Shown: in pieces, positions 1 through 5,823 of the stretch
Layout: each line of letters starts with the position of its first letter
How positions within the stretch are numbered: position 1 is the stretch's first letter
NCBI GenBank assembly: GCA_001821765.1
Contig: MHOA01000010.1
Location: forward strand, 1-43,254
From: Candidatus Ryanbacteria bacterium RIFCSPLOWO2_12_FULL_44_26
GTDB taxonomy: Bacteria > Patescibacteriota > Minisyncoccia > Ryanbacterales > HO2-45-13
Direction of reading: 5' to 3'
Length of the DNA: 43,254 bases
Program-made: the position numbers and the translations under genes
The notes under the pieces: generated by a model
Databases searched by the model: none
What the model saw: the letters and a program-made list of their open reading frames with translations, nothing else
What the model was told of the DNA's origin: nothing

Positions 1-419
1 GCTTCCGGGGTTGCCGAGTGAAGCCAGGCGGTGGCTGGGCATTCTCCGAGCGTACGATTTAGTTCCGAGCCACCATGTGCTCCGCGCGTGTGAAATGGGT
101 TCGCGCAAAGGTTAATATGTCAGCACCAACAGTTGACTTTCGGAAAATTGACCGACTTTTTCGTAGGCGGCGCAAAGCGCCGCCCATTGATTTTCCCCCG
201 ATGAATCCCCGCACGTTTTTAATCCCTGTAATAAATGTTGCGGCTGACGTAGGCTCAACCTCGGGAATTGAAGTGAGTAATTCAATCCGATGCGCGCCTG
301 CTGTTTGAAACAAGCAGCTGCTTGCAAATTTTACAGGGTTATATAAGATAGTTGAAGTCGTTCATTCACAACAGTTTTGATGTAGGAACTACTTCATGGT
401 GGTGCCAAGGGGGTGTTCA
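1..419. other. Left edge without a supported gene
   Basis: I see no convincing coding region here: the open frames on both strands are short, overlap each other and show no recognisable domain. The stretch holds a GC-rich hairpin at 166-184 and ends in the leader of the sigma factor gene. A weak -10-like TATAAG lies near 341, but I see no good -35. Confidence 0.5.
166..184. repeat. GC hairpin, copy 1
   Basis: Perfect 8-bp stem GGCGGCGC/GCGCCGCC with loop AAA, preceded by GACTTTTTC. A second copy with the same flank lies at 1798-1816, so the two copies bracket the sigma factor gene. No T-tract follows, so it does not look like a simple terminator on the plus strand. Confidence 0.6.
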
Positions 420-1709
420 ATGGCAAAAAAGAAGGTTCGCGTGTTTACAGCTCAACTTGAAAAAGAAGGTATCGCCCAATCGCTTGCGCAGACTCTTCAT
501 AAAGCGGGAATACGGGAAATCTCTGATTTTAAGCGAGTATGCGTTCATGATCTTGCCGCAATTGGGGTGGATAAGAAAGCCCTTGCTTCTATTAGAAATA
601 CTCTTAAAGCGCATGATCTGCGGATCATTGGCGACGAGAAGCGCCACAAAAAAAATGCTCATGCTGATGAGAGGCTTTGCACGGTTGATATAAAGAAACT
701 GCAAGAAGGGATGTCGTATGCCACCAGAGAAGAAAAAAGAAAAGCGCGCATCGCATTGTTAGCGCCATACGGTTTTCGTTTTTCTAACGACTTGCTGTGT
801 CTTCCTCATCCGACTCAAAAACAGCAAAACAATGCCCGCCGTATATTGGGGGAAGAGCAGTTTGTGCTGTTTCACGCATTGCGTTGCGGGACGCGCGAAG
901 AGCGCGAATGGGCGCGCAAAGAGCTTTTTAAGAAGCATTACGCACTGGTGTTCTTTGTATTGAGACGAGAGCGGTGGCTGCGAATCTCAAAAGGCACTGA
1001 CTCGACATCAAGCCCTGAAGATTCTCTTCAGGAAGGAAGTATCGGCCTTCTCCATGTGTTTGAGAAATATGATTATGCGCGCGGCATACGGTTTTCCACC
1101 TATGCGATCGGATGGATTCGTCTGTATATGCGGCGTGAAATAGAACGAGCTAACACAATACGGCTGCCCGCGGGTTTTCAGGCGCTGCTTACACAATGGA
1201 ACAAAGCGCGCAGAACGCTTATTGCATTGCACGGCAGAGCGCCTACAAGAGAAGAGATGAAGAAACAAACCAAGTTTTCAGACGCACAGGTGGATCGGTT
1301 TGAGGAAGTGTCATTATTTATTTTACAGCACCGGACAGCAATTTCTCTGCCGTCTCCCGGCATACATGAGAATCAGATGGATTTACTGCTCTATACTATT
1401 TCGCCGGCGTTGAAAGAAATGCTCCCTCACAGTAATTTTAGAGCGGAGTCGGCAGACCAGACATTTGAAAAGAAGGCGCTACAACTCACCATACTGCGGC
1501 TCATTGGAAATGCGAAGACATTAAATAGCAAGCAGAAGTATATTGTCATTAAACGTTTTGGGCTTGACGGAGAAGCGCCCAAAACCCTTGAAGAGATTGG
1601 TCAGGAGTTTAATGTCTCCAGAGAGCGGGTGCGCCAGCTTGAAAACCATGCGCTGGCAAAGTTGGCAAAACTGCAAAGTTGGCAAAACTGCTTGAAAGCA
1701 GTGATATAA
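420..1709 (+). CDS. RNA polymerase sigma-70 family factor
   Basis: Sigma-70 family transcription factor, 429 aa. Region 2 is clear at about residues 200-250 (DSLQEGSIGLL, then YDYARGIRFSTYA and WIRLYMRREIERANTIRLP), which recognises the -10 box. Region 3 follows at about 250-300, and region 4 with its helix-turn-helix (LEEIGQEFNVSRERVRQLE) sits at about 385-410. The first ~90 residues are Lys-rich and helical, with a helix-hairpin-helix flavour rather than a classic region 1.1. ATG 420 was chosen because AAGGGGGTG lies just upstream; an ATG at 396 lacks this. The extreme C-terminus has been rewritten by a 17-bp tandem duplication (1658-1691). It may be the primary sigma or a group 2 paralogue; I cannot tell which. 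Confidence 0.93.
   Translation: MAKKKVRVFTAQLEKEGIAQSLAQTLHKAGIREISDFKRVCVHDLAAIGVDKKALASIRNTLKAHDLRIIGDEKRHKKNAHADERLCTVDIKKLQEGMSYATREEKRKARIALLAPYGFRFSNDLLCLPHPTQKQQNNARRILGEEQFVLFHALRCGTREEREWARKELFKKHYALVFFVLRRERWLRISKGTDSTSSPEDSLQEGSIGLLHVFEKYDYARGIRFSTYAIGWIRLYMRREIERANTIRLPAGFQALLTQWNKARRTLIALHGRAPTREEMKKQTKFSDAQVDRFEEVSLFILQHRTAISLPSPGIHENQMDLLLYTISPALKEMLPHSNFRAESADQTFEKKALQLTILRLIGNAKTLNSKQKYIVIKRFGLDGEAPKTLEEIGQEFNVSRERVRQLENHALAKLAKLQSWQNCLKAVI
1658..1691 (+). repeat. 17-bp tandem duplication at the sigma gene 3' end
   Basis: AAAGTTGGCAAAACTGC is present twice back to back (1658-1674 and 1675-1691). Because 17 is not a multiple of three, the second copy shifts the frame and gives the tail QSWQNCLKAVI. 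Removing one copy would give LLESSDITAV and a stop slightly further downstream. Confidence 0.9.
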
Positions 1710-1737
1710 CAGCAGTTTAGGCCGCACCCAAATGACA

Positions 1738-1774
1738 GAAACCCGGAATTGCATTTCGGGTTTCTTCTTTTAAT
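1738..1774 (+). terminator. Intrinsic terminator after sigma factor gene
   Basis: Stem GAAACCCG/CGGGTTTC with an 11-nt loop, followed by TTCTTTTAATTT. It closes the sigma factor transcript. Confidence 0.8.
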
Positions 1775-1797
1775 TTATCACTGCTGACTTTTTCATG

Positions 1798-1816
1798 GGC
1801 GGCGCACAGCGCCGCC
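1798..1816. repeat. GC hairpin, copy 2
   Basis: Same hairpin as at 166-184, with loop ACA instead of AAA and the same GACTTTTTC upstream flank. Confidence 0.6.
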
Positions 1817-1835
1817 ATTGTTTAGCTGGCAAAAG

Positions 1836-1864
1836 TTGACAAGTGATAAAAAATTTGCTATGCT
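1836..1864 (+). promoter_or_regulatory. Sigma-70 promoter for the 1896 gene
   Basis: TTGACA (1836-1841), 17-nt spacer, TATGCT (1859-1864). The predicted transcription start is near 1871. Confidence 0.8.
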
Positions 1865-1895
1865 ACTTTTCAGTTGAACTTTTTTGGGGCAAGAG

Positions 1896-2186
1896 GTGAT
1901 AGATTTCAGAGCAGATTTGCCGAATTGGTGTTATAAACACCAAAAAGAAAAGGAAAAAGAAGACAATTTTTGTCCTGAATGCGGGATGGAGGAATTGCGG
2001 CAGTTGCGTTCCTTGGGCGATCGAAAGAAAAGCGGAAAGAAGCGGAAGCGCGAGCGCAAGGGAAAGTACGACATTGATTACAATGTCATAGCTCGCGCGC
2101 TCAAGACCGGCGTGATCAAGAACCGCAGAGTCACTTACAAGCAGCGCATCCTTTTCAAGAATCTCATCAAGGGTAAAGCCCGGTGA
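1896..2186 (+). CDS. Small basic zinc-ribbon-like protein
   Basis: I do not recognise the function. The ~96-aa product has one Cys-His pair near the N-terminus (WCYKH) and a CPEC pair about 15 residues later, which could bind one zinc ion. After that comes a strongly basic Lys/Arg stretch and a C-terminal basic helix, suggesting nucleic-acid or ribosome contact. GTG 1896 is preferred because GGGGCAAGAG precedes it; TTG 1884 in the same frame is the alternative and has no Shine-Dalgarno. It has its own consensus promoter 25 nt upstream and a hairpin after the stop, so it is a monocistronic unit between the sigma factor and tRNA-His. Confidence 0.7.
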   Translation: MIDFRADLPNWCYKHQKEKEKEDNFCPECGMEELRQLRSLGDRKKSGKKRKRERKGKYDIDYNVIARALKTGVIKNRRVTYKQRILFKNLIKGKAR

Positions 2187-2188
2187 GT

Positions 2189-2216
2189 CAGGCGTTCTCC
2201 AAAGAGAACGCCTGAA
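2189..2216 (+). terminator. Hairpin after the 1896 gene
   Basis: Perfect 11-bp stem CAGGCGTTCTC/GAGAACGCCTG with loop CAAA directly after the stop codon. The following AAACTTTAT is only weakly T-rich, so it may be a weak terminator or an mRNA 3' stabiliser. Confidence 0.6.
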
Positions 2217-2233
2217 ACTTTATAAGAGCATTT

Positions 2234-2262
2234 TTGAATCGCAGGTTTTTATATGATACGAT
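2234..2262 (+). promoter_or_regulatory. Promoter of tRNA-His
   Basis: TTGAAT (2234-2239), 17-nt spacer, TACGAT (2257-2262). Transcription would start a few nucleotides before the tRNA. Confidence 0.65.
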
Positions 2263-2273
2263 AACGGCGTCAT

Positions 2274-2346
2274 GGTGCCTATGGTGTATTGGTCAGCACA
2301 GGAACCTGTGGAGTTCCAAGAGAGGGTTCGAGTCCCTCTAGGCACC
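2274..2346 (+). tRNA. tRNA-His (GTG anticodon)
   Basis: Cloverleaf is complete: acceptor GTGCCTA/TAGGCAC, D arm, anticodon stem GGAAC/GTTCC with loop CTGTGGA (anticodon GTG), T arm GAGGG/CCCTC. The extra 5' G (G-1 at 2274) opposite discriminator C73 (2346) is the histidine identity element. The next bases are CAA, so the 3' CCA is not encoded and must be added by a nucleotidyltransferase. The cognate synthetase gene hisS is also in this window (34334). Confidence 0.95.
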
Positions 2347-2348
2347 CA

Positions 2349-2398
2349 ATCTGCTGAAAAACTTCCGACTTTCGTCGGGAGTTTTTCATTTGCAGATT
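2349..2398. terminator. Terminator after tRNA-His, probably bidirectional
   Basis: Hairpin centred on CCGAC TTTC GTCGG, extended by GAAAAACT/AGTTTTTC and by outer AATCTGC/GCAGATT arms, with A-tract and T-tract on either side. Confidence 0.8.
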
Positions 2399-2484
2399 GG
2401 AGTGTGCTGGGAGAGAAGCGAGCAGTGCACCCAAGTTTCAGAATATTTTGAGAAATAGTAACTCTCTTTTTGGTGGAGACCTTA

Positions 2485-2514
2485 TTACTTTTGCTACTCG
2501 AGTTGTGTTATAAT
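2485..2514 (+). promoter_or_regulatory. Promoter giving a leaderless mRNA
   Basis: TTACTT (2485-2490), 18-nt spacer, consensus TATAAT (2509-2514). The start codon at 2521 lies only 6 nt after the -10 box, at the expected transcription start. Confidence 0.75.
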
Positions 2515-2520
2515 GTGCGA

Positions 2521-3180
2521 ATGGAAGTATCGTCTATAAACTCAAAGTTTATATTTAAAGTGCTATCTATTGGGGCCATGCTTTTTATAAGCTATGCGGC
2601 CAGTCTTTTTGTTCAGTCTGTGGTAAATGACCGAATTTTATATCAAACAGAAGCATTAAAAACACAATTGGGAGACGCCTCAAAGGTTCTTATACATGGA
2701 AAACTTCCCGGGTTTGATGAAGAGAGAATCAGTATATACCGCCTCGTAGACAGAGTACTAAAATATGCAATTTTATTTATTTCACTCACGTTCATTGCCT
2801 TTTTTCTTACAGAGGTTATCTATCAGTTAAAACTTCATCCAATACAATACTTGCTTGTAGGACTGGGGCTTGCCGAGTTTTACCTCTTACTTCTTGCGTT
2901 TATGGAACATATCGGATTTCTGCGGGCGTATATTATTGCGGCAGTTATGATTATTTTACTCATCTCGCTTTATAGTAGTTTTATTTTAAAGAGCAAAAAG
3001 GGTGGTGCTTTGATAGCGATTTTGCTTACGGTTATTTACTCTTATCTTCTTGCCGTGCTTTATCTTGAGACTTATGCACTTTTGTCCGGCGCGCTTCTCC
3101 TTTTTGTTGTTCTTTCTGGGGTCATGTTTATTACCAGAAACCTCAATTGGTATGATGCTTTTAGTTATGTTAAAAAATAA
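2521..3180 (+). CDS. Multi-pass membrane protein of unknown function
   Basis: A 219-aa inner-membrane protein that I do not recognise. It has a TM segment near residues 15-35, an exposed loop of about 60 residues, and then five or six closely spaced hydrophobic helices to the C-terminus, ending in a short basic tail (YVKK). ATG 2521 is chosen because TATAAT ends 6 nt before it and no Shine-Dalgarno exists, so translation probably starts from a leaderless mRNA. The longer frame to 2470 would run through the promoter. It stands alone, and no terminator is obvious after it. Confidence 0.75.
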   Translation: MEVSSINSKFIFKVLSIGAMLFISYAASLFVQSVVNDRILYQTEALKTQLGDASKVLIHGKLPGFDEERISIYRLVDRVLKYAILFISLTFIAFFLTEVIYQLKLHPIQYLLVGLGLAEFYLLLLAFMEHIGFLRAYIIAAVMIILLISLYSSFILKSKKGGALIAILLTVIYSYLLAVLYLETYALLSGALLLFVVLSGVMFITRNLNWYDAFSYVKK

Positions 3181-3386
3181 CTTAGATTGGCAAAATCTTT
3201 TTCAATTCCAAGTTTATCCAAAGCGCTGAACGTGTCCAGTACACAACCCAGCAATAAAACAGCTTTCCCTTGTGGAGAATTATGTTATTGCGCAGATTTC
3301 TAGCTAAGAGGGGGGATCGAATGGGCATCTATGCTGTGTCAGCGGGATTTGCGATGGGCACATAGATTCACAACAACACCAAGTTA

Positions 3387-3414
3387 TTGACACACCTTTG
3401 CAATATGTTATCCT
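3387..3414 (+). promoter_or_regulatory. Promoter of the acetyltransferase leader
   Basis: TTGACA (3387-3392), 16-nt spacer, TATCCT (3409-3414). The start would be near 3421, leaving a leader of about 178 nt before the gene at 3599. The stretch 3181-3386 holds nothing I can assign. Confidence 0.6.
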
Positions 3415-3491
3415 TATAAATAATGTTTCAGCATAAGTCCCAGATGAATATTGGTCTTTATGCGCCTGTATGCGACAGGTTACTTTTTGCT

Positions 3492-3580
3492 GGGGCAATA
3501 TGTGCATCTCAATCTAGCTAATTCCTTTATCATATTGTGTTGTAGAAATTGCCTCGGCATCCCGCTGAGGCAATTTTGTT
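3492..3580 (+). promoter_or_regulatory. Attenuator-like leader of the GNAT gene
   Basis: A terminator-like hairpin AATTGCCTC/GAGGCAATT (3547-3555 with 3567-3575) followed by TTTTGTT sits just before the Shine-Dalgarno of the acetyltransferase gene. The upstream segment GGGGCAA (3492-3498) can pair with TTGCCTC (3549-3555) instead, with one G-U, which would dissolve the terminator. That is the layout of a transcription attenuator. No riboswitch class is recognised; the trigger is unknown. Confidence 0.45.
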
Positions 3581-3598
3581 CCTTGAAAGGAGGAAGCG

Positions 3599-4183
3599 AT
3601 GTCAGGAGAAAGTGCGAAGCCAAGTTTCCTGATAGGTAAGAGTATAAATCTGCGACCGTTTTCTCGAGATGATATCCCAACACTTACTCGCTGGATCAAC
3701 GACCCCGAGGTGCGAGTTTTCTTAACAGCAACGTTGCCTCAAACAGAACAGCAAGAAGAAGAGTGGTTTAATAAATTAGGCAGCGACGACAAGAATATTG
3801 TTCTTGCCATTGAAACGAAAGAAGGAAAACTTATCGGCTCAATGGGCATCCACAGTATTAATTGGAGAGACAGAACTGCTACCACAGGAGCATTGATTGG
3901 TGAGAAAGAGTATTGGGGCAGAGGATACGGCACCGATGCAAAGATGGTTCTCCTTGACTATGCTTTCAATACTCTCAATCTTCATAAGATTTGCTCCGCA
4001 GTCATTGCTTACAATAGGCGAAGTTTACAATATAGCCTGCACTGTGGATACAAGGTTGAGGGTAGACGCAGAAAACACATCTTCAAGAAGGGGAAATACT
4101 GGGATCTTATCGAGCTCGGTCTTTTCCGGAAAGAATGGTTGCCGCTTTGGAGACGGTACCGCAGCACTTGCAAGATGCGCTGA
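3599..4183 (+). CDS. GNAT acetyltransferase, RimJ/RimL type
   Basis: A 194-aa N-acetyltransferase using acetyl-CoA. The acetyl-CoA-binding motif A is visible as GEKEYWGRGYGTDA around residues 100-115, preceded by beta strands that begin LRPFSRDDIPTLTRWINDPEV, and followed by the RimJ/RimL-type NLHKICSAVIAYNRRSLQYSLHCGY. Members of this group modify ribosomal protein N-termini, polyamines, amino-sugar intermediates or drugs; the substrate cannot be told here. AAAGGAGG 8 nt before ATG 3599 fixes the start. A ~178-nt leader with an attenuator-like hairpin suggests inducible expression. Confidence 0.88.
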   Translation: MSGESAKPSFLIGKSINLRPFSRDDIPTLTRWINDPEVRVFLTATLPQTEQQEEEWFNKLGSDDKNIVLAIETKEGKLIGSMGIHSINWRDRTATTGALIGEKEYWGRGYGTDAKMVLLDYAFNTLNLHKICSAVIAYNRRSLQYSLHCGYKVEGRRRKHIFKKGKYWDLIELGLFRKEWLPLWRRYRSTCKMR

Positions 4184-4192
4184 CTCCAAGAG

Positions 4193-4221
4193 GAAGCCCG
4201 CATAAAAACGGGCTTCTTTTT
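4193..4221 (+). terminator. Terminator after GNAT gene
   Basis: Stem GAAGCCCG/CGGGCTTC with an 8-nt loop, followed by TTTTT. Confidence 0.85.
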
Positions 4222-4295
4222 GTGCATGAATATTCCTAAAATAAATCCCAATTCTTCACTGTGTTCAGGACGGGCATAATCCGCTAGCCCTCACA

Positions 4296-4333
4296 AGTTT
4301 ATACTGAACACCCGACTGCGCTCGGTATAAACT
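4296..4333. repeat. Palindromic dispersed-type repeat
   Basis: AGTTTATAC and GTATAAACT form a perfect 9-bp stem around a core containing GACTGCGCTCGG. The core resembles the widespread palindromic repeat that, when wrongly translated, gives peptides such as PERSR or LSEVEG. A related core (GATACGCTCAGG) lies inside the RNase P RNA gene. Confidence 0.55.
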
Positions 4334-4401
4334 TCGTTGAAGCGCTTAAGACAGGCTGCCTCGACACGCTCAATACAAGTAATGGAATCGGACTTTTGTA
4401 C

Positions 4402-4430
4402 TTGCGTGAAATTAATCCATTGTATATACT
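4402..4430 (+). promoter_or_regulatory. Promoter of the toxin-antitoxin operon
   Basis: TTGCGT (4402-4407), 17-nt spacer, TATACT (4425-4430). The -10 box ends 8 nt before ATG 4439, so the mRNA is probably leaderless. The short TATATA-rich stretch over the start region could be the antitoxin operator. Confidence 0.65.
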
Positions 4431-4438
4431 GTGTATAT

Positions 4439-4711
4439 ATGAAGACCATGTTAAATATTAAAACCGATAGAAAGCTCAAAGAAGAGGCCCAGAAAACAGC
4501 CAAGGCTTTGGGTTTGCCGTTGAGCCTCGTTATCAATCAGTACCTGAAAGAATTTATTCACGAACGGAGAGTGGAGTTTTCCGAGCCTTTAGCGCCAAAT
4601 GTGAAGACACAAAAACTCTTGGAAAAGATTAAGAAAGATATTCAAAAAAGAAAGAACCTTTCTCCTGTATTTTCCTCCGCTGATGAAGCAATAAAGCACT
4701 TGAACTCCTAA
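4439..4711 (+). CDS. Antitoxin, RelB/DinJ-like
   Basis: A 90-aa product with a ribbon-helix-helix N-terminus: a short strand (MLNIKTDRKLKEEAQKTAK) and the ALGLPLSLVINQYLKEF helix typical of RelB/DinJ antitoxins. This half would bind the operator as a dimer; the C-terminal half, rich in charged residues, would wrap around the toxin. Its stop TAA overlaps the start ATG of the toxin gene by one base, the classic coupled layout. It is likely autoregulated. The ATG at 4439 is preferred over upstream codons because of the promoter position. Confidence 0.88.
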   Translation: MKTMLNIKTDRKLKEEAQKTAKALGLPLSLVINQYLKEFIHERRVEFSEPLAPNVKTQKLLEKIKKDIQKRKNLSPVFSSADEAIKHLNS

Positions 4712-4968
4712 TGCGAATCATCTTCCACGCAAGTTTTAAGAAGAAGTATAAGAAACTACCAAGTGCAATTCGGAAAAAATACGACGAGAAACTTCATGTT
4801 TTTATAAAAAATCCACTTGATCCCGTATTAAACAACCACGCTCTTCATGGAAAATGGAAAGAATATCGCAGTATTAATGTGACAGGCGATTTTCGTGCCG
4901 TATTTGAGATTCTTGAGAACATTGTTTATTTTGTAGATATCAATACGCACAGCAATTTATATAAGTAG
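4711..4968 (+). CDS. Toxin, RelE/YafQ family mRNA interferase
   Basis: An 85-aa basic protein of the RelE/ParE fold: an N-terminal FHASFKKKYKKLPSAIRKKYDEKL helix region, then the LHGKWKEYRSINVTGDFRAVFEI beta sheet carrying an Arg, and an ILENIVYFVDINTHSNLY end with His. YafQ-type toxins cleave mRNA on the ribosome. It is translationally coupled to the antitoxin. Just past its 3' end lies the decayed remainder of a GFA-family gene whose reading frame enters the toxin's last codons, suggesting that this cassette inserted into or recombined with that gene. Confidence 0.87.
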   Translation: MRIIFHASFKKKYKKLPSAIRKKYDEKLHVFIKNPLDPVLNNHALHGKWKEYRSINVTGDFRAVFEILENIVYFVDINTHSNLYK

Positions 4969-5191
4969 AAGCGATGTTTCAATAACCAATAATGAAACAC
5001 TACAGTGGCATGATACCTCTAAAAAAGCAAAGCGCGGATTTTGCGGCAACTGCGGCTCGCGTTTATTTTACAAACCGAATGATAAAGACCACATGCTGAT
5101 ATCAGCCGGAATGATGGACGATTTAACGAAAACCCTTTCTAGAACACATGTTTTTACCAACGAAAAGAGAAGCCATTGCCGTTTGTCCTAG
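4960..5191 (+). pseudogene. GFA-family (formaldehyde-activating/CENP-V) gene remnant
   Basis: A plus-strand frame different from the toxin's encodes RSDVSITNNETLQWHD, then RGFCGNCGSRLFYKP and LISAGMMDD, which match the second half of GFA/CENP-V zinc proteins (CxxCGSxLFY and the AGxLDD motif). The N-terminal half with the first Cys cluster is missing, there is no start codon, and the end is abrupt (TAG 5189). The toxin gene overlaps its broken 5' edge. It is a truncated pseudogene. Confidence 0.75.
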
Positions 5192-5209
5192 TTTGGAATT
5201 CAAGCATTG

Positions 5210-5238
5210 TTGACAATTGGAACGCATTTCTCTATAAT
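5210..5238 (+). promoter_or_regulatory. Perfect consensus promoter
   Basis: TTGACA (5210-5215), exactly 17-nt spacer, TATAAT (5233-5238). Start near 5245, leaving an ~89-nt leader to ATG 5334. A second TATAAT at 5316-5321 lies closer to the gene and could give a nearly leaderless transcript. Confidence 0.85.
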
Positions 5239-5275
5239 ATATACCTATAAAGAAGTTTCGGGTTGAATGAGCGGT

Positions 5276-5341
5276 AACGCCATTTTTCTCAGAAATCCAA
5301 AAGGTCATTTAGCAGTATAATTGAATATAGAAAATGGCGTT
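5276..5341 (+). promoter_or_regulatory. Leader helix that buries the start codon
   Basis: AACGCCATTTT (5276-5286) is the exact reverse complement of AAAATGGCGTT (5331-5341), which includes ATG 5334. In the long transcript this 11-bp stem would hide the start codon; the transcript from the downstream -10 (5316) would lack the 5' arm and be free. This could be a translational switch. Confidence 0.5.
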
Positions 5342-5513
5342 TCAACAAGACGACAGCGGCTTTCGAAGACAGATGTTTCAGGGAGATTGGAAATGTTCAA
5401 AGTGCGGAGCGGATATAAAGGAGCTTCCTTTTAATCCTGATCCGGCTCGCATAGACCAGCTCCAGTGCAGAGATTGTCATCGAAAAAACCGCCCGCCTCA
5501 AAGAAGGTGGTAG
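5334..5513 (+). CDS. Small zinc-ribbon protein
   Basis: A 59-aa protein of unknown function. It contains CSKCGADI and, about 25 residues later, CRDCHRKN, a four-Cys zinc ribbon, followed by a basic RPPQRRW tail. Small zinc ribbons of this sort are common in CPR genomes and probably bind nucleic acid or ribosomes. It is monocistronic, with a perfect promoter upstream and a strong terminator downstream. No Shine-Dalgarno is present. Confidence 0.8.
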   Translation: MAFQQDDSGFRRQMFQGDWKCSKCGADIKELPFNPDPARIDQLQCRDCHRKNRPPQRRW

Positions 5514-5520
5514 GATAAAA

Positions 5521-5553
5521 AACAGCCCCGCAGTGATGCGGGGCTGTTTTTTT
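5521..5553 (+). terminator. Strong intrinsic terminator
   Basis: Perfect 12-bp stem AACAGCCCCGCA/TGCGGGGCTGTT, loop GTGA, followed by a run of T. Confidence 0.95.
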
Positions 5554-5650
5554 AAGATCGTCAGGCGAGTTTTTCTCCATGCCCGACAAAACAGCTTGTT
5601 TTTTAATATACGAAAGCCAACATTGTCCAGTTCTTACTAACTGCCGGTTA

Positions 5651-5687
5651 ACACAGAAAGACCTTTCCAGTAAAGGTCTTTCTGTGT
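5651..5687. repeat. Perfect 16-bp hairpin
   Basis: ACACAGAAAGACCTTT pairs perfectly with AAAGGTCTTTCTGTGT around a 5-nt loop. No T-tract follows on either side. It lies 17 bp upstream of the ECF-type promoter of the cellulase gene and may be an operator or insulator. The rest of 5554-5703 shows nothing else. Confidence 0.6.
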
Positions 5688-5703
5688 CTGAAGCATTTGA
5701 ACC

Positions 5704-5747
5704 TGTAACTTTTTTATGACGATGTTACATCTTACAGTTAAGAGCAA
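5704..5747 (+). promoter_or_regulatory. ECF-type promoter of the GH6 gene
   Basis: TGTAAC (5704-5709), 17-nt spacer, then ACATCTTACAGTTAAGAGCA. The same arrangement, nearly base for base, precedes the ECF sigma gene on the minus strand (10870-10915). TGTAAC resembles known ECF -35 elements such as that of B. subtilis SigX. Confidence 0.7.
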
Positions 5748-5823
5748 TGCGTAACTTATACGCGTTGCCGGAGAAAAAGCCTTGGGTTTGCACATTAAAA
5801 GCTTTAAACGGGGACAAGACATT

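Noticed and set aside
59-327. Open frames on both strands at the left edge
   Set aside because: They overlap mutually, contain the GC hairpin and show no domain or start signal.
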